A stretch of 64,000 nt of DNA from Batkoa obscura (taxonomy: Eukaryota; Entomophthoromycota; Entomophthoromycetes; Entomophthorales; Batkoaceae): positions 806,001-870,000 of the forward strand of contig JASVEC010000015.1 in NCBI GenBank assembly GCA_030770535.1, given 5' to 3'. Both the position numbers and the translations under genes were made by a program. Shown piece after piece: positions 57,176 through 64,000 of the stretch; positions within the stretch are counted from its first letter, which is position 1, and each line of letters begins with the position of its first letter. The notes under the pieces were generated by a model, which had not been told where the DNA came from, ran no database searches, and worked only from the letters and a program-made list of their open reading frames with translations.

Positions 57176-59627
57176 CTTGGATTCAAAAAGAGTAAAAGTT
57201 TAAGTTAAACTTAATTTTTCATTACTTAAATTCCCGTAAGCCACATTTACTATTTATATATTATTTTCAAACTCATCCCTAGCTATTATTTTATTTTTGA
57301 AACCTCTCTTATTCTAAATCATAAAGTAACTTGTATTAAATCTATACTTAAATTGATTGGCCATACAGTAAAACTTTATTCTTAAGCTAATAAAAATGAG
57401 TAATGGTTCAAAGTTGATAATAAACAGTTCGTTCTTTGTAACCTGTTTAATGAGCTAAATATACTATCATAAATAGTATTTATAGTAGCTTTAACTATTT
57501 TATATTTATAATCCAATAGAGCCTAGAATTATATAATATTATAGTTATCTTTGAATATCAAAGTTGCTTTATAAAATTAGCTACTTTATGGGTGAACTTA
57601 ATTCATAAAATTCTTAACTAAGGCTTTGAATTGAAAAGATGTAATGCCGGATACACACTGTTATTAAGCATATCAAATTTGGCTTAGATTGGAAAGGATA
57701 TTTTTATTTACCAAATTTAGCCAAGGTTTTAGTTTTCAAGTAAAATCTAGTTCATTAGCTATATAGTTATTTAAATTCAAACGTCTGCTATATAATGTAG
57801 ATCTTTATAACCAATAAAGTATTATTATATTAATTTAACACGCAATGCTTAATTTTTTTATTTTAAATGACCAGTTAACAAGTACTAATTTGAACTTAAT
57901 CGATTGCAAAATTATCTAAGCGGATTCCACTATTATTTTTATTATTATTACAATTCTATTAACATCACCATCAATTATTGTGTTAAAATAGGTTATTTTA
58001 ATATAATCTAAGCTTTAATAAGGACCTGATCCACTTATTTAATGTGTTTTAAGATCATAGTAAAGCGGTGAGGGAAAAAAGCTACCGACCTTTTAGTTTC
58101 TGGTACCTTAACGCTTTAATCAAGGTATATTTAATAAAGTATATGTATTATGCTACTTATATTTAAATCAAAAAGAATAAATTGGGATTTTGAGACATTT
58201 ATTAATTAAAACTAACGGAAATTTTAATTTATTAGTTTTAACCAAAGTAATAATACAAAAATAAAAATAATACAATATGCAATAATTTCATTCAAAATTT
58301 AACTATATTAATATAAAATATATATGGATGATACCAGACATAAATTAAAATTTACTTATAGATATTACATAATTTCTACTTTAAATGAGTAGTTAAGATA
58401 TAAAATTATTTTGATGTGTATTTCATTTTTCTTAAAGTAGAAATCTCACCATCGCACCCCTCTGTTCTCGGTATTTTATCGAGCCATCGAAATAAAGAGT
58501 TCCTTCATAGTTTATAGCCGTATTAGACACCAAATCCTCTCAATTTTTTTAGTTAAGATCGAGTGCGGCAAACTAAAATTTATCCATTTTGTTTCAATGT
58601 TTCAATAATAAGCTGCTTAAATATAGAAAATAATAAGTTTAGTATCCTAATCGAATGTTAAATTCATTTGAACATTATATAATATATAGTAAGATTACAT
58701 TACTTTTCTCAGGATGTGTTGTAAAATCTCTGATAATTAATTATATAGCTTCTCCGGTGTTTAAAGCTATATTATAGTTCAATATAACAGCCATTGATTG
58801 AAGCTTAATTAGACTATTTTTAACAACCTACTATGATATCTAAATGCCTTAAATTACCGAGATTAAATTACCCGTTGAATTCAAAGATATTTGCTTCCAA
58901 GATTAGATAACCATAAGCAAATGTAATTCAAAATAACTCAGTTAATGACTCTTGAATTTATTGTATAACTTCGGCATTTCAAAGGTTTTACAAAGTTAAA
59001 ACTAATTTTTTAGTATGAGTTGATAGTTATGCTTGGGATAGATTTATATAAATCCATTCCAAGCATAAAACTACTGGTTTGTATGATTTATTACTATTTT
59101 AGCTTTTAACCTTTATTGTACTTACTAATGTTGAATTACGGGGTTATCTTTTTTTGTAATAATAAAGTTTTAATGCAACTTAATACTAGTTTAATCTATT
59201 ATTATTTAATTATTATAATTGGTACTGGCATATATAACGTATCAACCTTAAAATTTTATAATTAGCTGCTAAGATTTATTTTTATCTCATATTAGGTTAT
59301 TTAAGTTCTTGACTATTTCTCATAATAAATAACAGATAGTATTGAAATTTTAATATTCAATCATGCTTTAGCTAGATATAGTTTTGATTATTTTATCTTT
59401 AAAACTAAATATAGATTGTTGGGTACTCCTGCTTAAATAATATACTATAATTAAACTTGGAAATCTATTATAAATGCTAGCTTAAAAAAAGTTATAAATG
59501 TTTATAATATATAATGGCTATCAAAATTGTTTTAAAAATTGAAAGACTAAACTTTGGATGTTCATTTCAACAAATGGAAATTAAAAAACAGTTATTTTTT
59601 TTCAAATATATTTAGTATACATATTAA
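57176..59627. other. 2.4-kb intergenic, no gene recognised
   Basis: No MITE-A or LTR-B copies, unlike the other AT regions, and no open frame. A near-perfect hairpin lies at 59028-59067. 58430-58600 is C/G-richer (ACCATCGCACCCCTCTG, GATCGAGTGCGGC) and could hold a non-coding transcript, but no known RNA family was recognised. Confidence 0.4.
59028..59067. repeat. 40-bp hairpin
   Basis: TATGCTTGGGATAGATTTA and TAAATCCATTCCAAGCATA pair over 19 bp with two mismatches around a two-base centre. Confidence 0.75.
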
Positions 59628-59731
59628 TATGGTGATGTTTTTTTCGCTTCATCATTTTTCCATCTTTTAAGTGTTGTTTAAGTGGGAAAATTGTTAATAA
59701 AGTTGTTAAACACAAAAATACGTCCACATAT
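59628..59731 (-). mobile_element. MITE-A copy
   Basis: Full length with TATGGTGATGT and CGTCCACATA ends; centre AGTGTT. Confidence 0.85.
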
Positions 59732-59892
59732 AGTATTACTGAATATAACAAAAAAACTAGTACTTTTTAATTATTGTTTATTAAGAAATAAACGTTCAAA
59801 GGGGTACTTTAGCTATTGGGCTAATTTTTATAAGTATTATATAATTTACAAAGAAAACCATTTTTTTAAACCACTTCAATCAACTTTTATCA

Positions 59893-59996
59893 TATGGGGG
59901 TGTGTTTTTTTGTTTGAGAATTTTACTAATAATCTTTCTGCTCAAATAACCCTTAAAAAATGGATAAAGCGATGAAGTAAAAAAAACATCCCCATA
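59893..59996 (+). mobile_element. MITE-A copy
   Basis: Complete, with TATGGGGGTGT and CATCCCCATA ends; the core is altered to AACCCTTAA. Confidence 0.88.
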
Positions 59997-60164
59997 TTAA
60001 AATTATTATTGTATTAAAACTAATTCTTTTAGCAGCTATTGTTAAAACATATAATTCATCCCTTTAAAAACATAAGTATTCAAAATTTAATATAAAAAAA
60101 TTAAGAATATTTTTTATTATAAAAAAAACAATAATAATTAAACACTTCCCTTCTCCCTACATAC

Positions 60165-62307
60165 CTACTCTTCTGTAATCCTTTTCGCTAACTCTAAAAA
60201 GCTCTGTCTATCAACACCTATGATTTTCCCAAAATTAAAGGCTGCTCTTAATAATTCTTTAAGATGGCTACTTAAGCCTGTAGTGGGTCTTAAATTTTCA
60301 ATAGAACTAACAGGTGATAATATATTATTGGCTAAATTCGGTGTAGTTTCTGTGGATGGAGTTGGCTCGATTTCTGTTTCTTTTAATTCTTGACTAATTA
60401 CTATATTACATAATTCTACTTTTTTATCAATTGCTTCTGAAGTTGAAACTTTTTGATTTTCATTTATAAAATCTACCTCATCTTCATTATCTAAATCAAT
60501 TGAAAACATTGATGTAGTATCATAAAAGCCTTCGGATTCTTCATCTTCAGATGATAATCTCTTATCTTTAGATTCTTTATCTTCACCTTCATTTTCATTT
60601 GAACTATTATCCTCATTTTCGATTGGTTCTTCTGTAAAGTCAGAATTTTCTTCTGGTATAGATTGATCATCATTATAACTATTATGGTTAGATACGTCAT
60701 GGTCACTTATATCATTTTTATCTACATTTTCATTATCACTAAAATTAGAACTATTCTCATCTTCATTAGGATTATAATGGGCCTCACTTCCGTCATCCTC
60801 GTTATTACGATTGTCCTCACTATTATCCTTGTCATTATTAATAGATTGTTCATTATCATTAACTTCATAATAATAAAATTCATCACTTTTATCTCCTTTA
60901 TCATTATTACTATTATTATGAAACATAGACTGAGTTTTGTTTTTAACATAACTAATATTACTATCCTCAGTAACAATAAAGTTGCTATAATCATAGATAA
61001 TATTACCATCTCCAATATAAGAGTTAATATCACGAACACGTAACATAGTTGCATAATGCTCTTCATAATTTTTGATTGCTGTACCATTTGAATGATCATA
61101 TTGAATAGGTTTAAGATCATTTGATAATGTATCAGTTCTAATTCGATGTGGTAACTTCATAAATTTAATTGGGCTTTGAGATGATGCAAATGGATTTGGA
61201 CTATTTTGATGTGATGGATTAGATGTTGCCCCTTCTGTTGAGTTATACGAGCTTTGTCTTCTTTCCATATCACCTTGTATGTTATTACCTTCTATAGCAT
61301 TATCCTTATTATTCTTATTGTTTAAAGGTAATGTATTGTCACTTAGATTGTTCTTAATTTTCATCCCCTTTTTAATACTAATAATATTAGTAAATGTAGA
61401 ATTAGATAATTCACTATCCTCATCTAATATTATATTATTATTACTTGATACTCTGACTTCCAATTCACTATCAATATTATCCACTTCAGACAATTCAAAA
61501 TTCGATGTTACGTCTTTTAAATATTCTTCTAATGAAGAATTCGTACCACAATCAGATGCTTCATATACTCGATATTTCATCGGCCCTGGTAAAGGTAATT
61601 CAATGTTAAACTCATCTATTGAACCTTCATCATCCGTAATTTCACTATCTTCACCCCAAAATAAATTCACTGAAAATGGGTCATTTTCATCATCACTATC
61701 AGCTAATTTATAACCCTTTATATTAATATTAACTCAAATAATACAATGAAAATTTTAATAAATAATAAAATAAACTTACTTTTCCTTTATTTTTTAAATT
61801 ATAAAGTACTACTGCTTGAGTTATTGTTGCTCTAAAACCAAATTGAACTAAATATATCTCTTCTTCAATAGTATTATTAGGTAATTGAACTGTAAATAAA
61901 TTATTAAATTTACACATATTATCTTCCCAAATTAATTGAATCACTGGTTTCACGACACTACCAACTTCTTCCATTAAAAAGAGGGGTTGATTAATAATAA
62001 AATAACAATACCGATTAGATGTATTAGGAAAAAAATACCAAATAATATTTTGTTTATAATCATCGTACATTCGACTAGAATTCCATGATTCGTCAATATA
62101 ACTTAAAAGTTCAATTTTATCAATAGGATAGTCAAACGGATGGGCATTAGTATTGTGAATAAAATGGGTTCTATCTAAAGTTTCATCCAAACCCACTTGT
62201 TCATCTATCAATGCTTGAATGTGTTTAGAAGATAATTGATAAATACTTTCTGGTTCATTATTATAAAAATGAGATATTAGACTATAAAATATCGCTTCTA
62301 TTCGCAT
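60165..62307 (-). CDS. acidic Asn/Asp/Ser-rich protein of unknown function
   Basis: Exons 61780-62307 and 60165-61715 (64-nt intron with GTAAGT donor) give 692 residues. The N-terminal ~190 residues are folded-looking and aromatic-rich (MRIEAIFYSLISHFYNN, IIWYFFPNTSNRYCYF, FGFRATITQAVVLYNL), with no signal peptide or membrane segment. The C-terminal 500 residues are strongly acidic and low-complexity: GYKLADSDDENDPF, then Asp/Asn/Glu/Ser runs (for example EDNSSNENEGEDKESKD), ending in a probable amphipathic helix (LKELLRAAFNFGKIIG). I do not recognise the family. The layout, a folded N-terminal domain and a long acidic tail, is seen in scaffold or phosphatase-associated proteins, but that is only analogy. 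Antisense open frames in this region come from the repetitive codons and are not genes. Confidence 0.8.
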
Positions 62308-63266
62308 TTTTAAAGTTTAAAAATTTGATATAGAAACTTAATAAAAAGTAAGGTTTAAATTATAGCTTCAGGCTTTTTTAAGTCTACTGCGGTAAAGGAA
62401 GTTACTATTCAAGTTGGAAATTATGTGCACATTATAAAAATCAGTGGTTGTAATTTAGCGTTAAGTTGTAAATACAAGCTATAGGATTTAGTCAATTTAT
62501 AGACCTTCGTTACTTTATTTGTCAAAACGCTAGCAAAAAGGTTTCATTATTGTTTTGCTAAATAGAGCAACAATTTAATAAATCAGTTTAGTTGTAAGAT
62601 AATGCTCAATTAGGACTTTATTCGAAATTAGCAATTTCCTCAGTTAAAGACTGAGAATTGGTTTGCAAATAGTTGTTTTTTTAGAATGGAACTGAAACTT
62701 GAAAAATTCATCAAATTCGAAAGATGTTGATAAGAATCTAAAAAAGTTTAATTTCCTTAATCTTTTTATAAGCAATTAATTTTAATTTGTTTTATCATAT
62801 TATTAACTTATTATATAATACCCTTGGCTTAATATCTTGGAATATATAGTTACAGATGCTGATATGTACGGATAATAGTTTTAAAATAGCAATTTAGTGA
62901 GTTAAAATTTAAGTTACTATTTTAAATTATAATAATTTATTTCAATGTTACTTTATTATATATTAATTACTTATATTGCTTACTGTTATTTTTATACTAT
63001 TAAGACAAGATTAATAATATTAAACTTTGATTAAATAAAAACTGATTCAGAAACTAATTAGAATCAATACTTTAACCTTTTTAGTATAATATCTTTTAAA
63101 ATAAAAATTAAGTTTGTTTTTAAAAAACAAACTTTATAGTAAAAAAGCTATAATTAAAAAAACCTACAACTAAAATTTAATAATTTGCTTAAAAGTATAT
63201 TTCCAAAAGAATTACTTAAATTCAAACAACCATGCTATTAAAATTAAATATGTTTAAATTTATATA
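62308..63266. other. intergenic, nothing recognised
   Basis: AT-rich; 62308-62720 is the 5' flank of the acidic-protein gene. No repeats of the listed families. Confidence 0.4.
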
Positions 63267-63370
63267 TATCGTGATGTTTTTTTTGGCTTCATCACTTTTT
63301 CTGTCTTTTAAGCACTATTTGAGTGGAAAAATTGTTAGTAAAATTTTAAATATAAAAATACATCCCCATA
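63267..63370 (-). mobile_element. MITE-A copy
   Basis: Full length with TATCGTGATGT and CATCCCCATA ends; centre AGCACT. Confidence 0.87.
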
Positions 63371-64000
63371 TTGTGTTTTAGTGCAAAGTATAAAAAAACC
63401 TTTTAATATAATATTTTTTTTAGACTATTTTAAGATTATTTTTTAATAAAATTATCAAGTCTTTTTATAAATATCTTATAAAAATATATAGTAATATCTT
63501 TTATTTTATCTTATGTAATTTATAGTTTATTATATAAAAGTAAATAAATAATTTTTTTAATTAATAAGCTCTAATAACATAATCATAGCTAAAATAGATT
63601 CAAATTATAAAAAATAACATAACTAAAAAGTACTATTAAAAATATTTTTTCAAAAAAGCAGTTATAATTTAAAAGAATAGTAATATTAATATTAAATTCC
63701 CTTAACAAGTGCAAAATCTTTTACACCTTTTAAAATTTAATCTTATTTTGAAAAGAGCTATTACCAAGCTAATTTTTAAAAACAAGGTTATTTTGAACAA
63801 AATTTATTAGTAAAACTAAATTCGGAAAAAATCATGACAGGGTATCCTATATCCTGTCCTTGACGCCAAAAAGACTGGACAATATTATAAAAAAGCACAT
63901 TACCTAAAAGTTCCTAACCCTTTATATGTTAATAACTCTCAATACTTTCCATAAAAATACATAGCTCAACTATTTGATACTATGTAAATTTCTACAACTA
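63371..64000. other. AT-rich end of window, no gene
   Basis: No frame and no repeat recognised. A short hairpin-like GACAGG...CCTGTC lies near 63837-63859 in a less AT-rich patch. Confidence 0.35.

Noticed and set aside
57176-59627. Possible tRNA or snRNA in C/G-richer patches (e.g. 58030-58110, 58430-58600)
   Set aside because: No GGTTCRANNCC-type box B with a matching acceptor stem, and no U6- or SRP-like core, was found by eye.
60663-61120. Long Ile/Met-rich frames on both strands within the acidic-protein gene
   Set aside because: Reading the Asn/Asp repeat codons in other frames produces long hydrophobic nonsense; the minus exon model explains the region.

Overview
This looks like nuclear DNA of an early-diverging fungus. 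Evidence in the sequence: very AT-rich DNA, short introns (36-64 nt) with GT...AG ends, intact host genes read with the standard code, and a gene set of an F-box-like/LRR protein, two seven-helix receptors, a secreted catalase, secreted histidine acid phosphatases and a Zn2Cys6 factor. The mix resembles Entomophthoromycotina of the Conidiobolus type; that placement is inference. No tRNA, rRNA or CRISPR array was recognised.

Layout. 1-780: 3' part of an F-box-like/LRR gene (minus). 4642-9725: eight-exon ABCC (MRP/YCF1-like) transporter. 10682-12430: decayed MFS drug-transporter gene. 12431-19500: a long repeat-rich AT island. 19531-21039: secreted catalase. 22092-24933: four-exon UvrD/Srs2-type helicase. 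27616-28827: divergent homeodomain protein. 30957-33401: a DNA transposon (called Tx1 here) with an intact 567-codon transposase-like gene. 35969-36830: decayed TMEM135-like gene. 38148-39038: 7TM receptor. 44197-45828: Zn2Cys6 regulator. 49377-50951 and 51742-53316: divergent pair of secreted histidine acid phosphatases. 56165-57175: second 7TM receptor. 60165-62307: two-exon gene for an acidic, Asn/Asp/Ser-rich protein of unknown function.

Repeats fill most intergenic space. MITE-A is a ~104-bp inverted-repeat element with 35 copies or fragments placed here; it shares about 45 bp of terminal sequence with Tx1, so Tx1 probably mobilises it. Two insertions with recoverable empty sites show a TA target duplication. 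LTR-B is a ~460-bp TGTGAAAT...ATTTCACA repeat with 13 copies, best read as solo LTRs of a retrotransposon whose body is not here; four copies have matching 4-bp flanks. At least three LTR-B subfamilies and one chimeric copy are present.

The AT islands lack CpG but keep GpC, often as AGCT, and MITE copies differ mainly by CpG-to-TpG/CpA changes. This suggests cytosine methylation or a RIP-like process. The MFS relic, with Trp codons turned into stops and a MITE in its reading frame, fits the same picture. The best candidates for something undescribed are the Tx1/MITE-A pair and the homeodomain protein lacking the DNA-contacting Asn.
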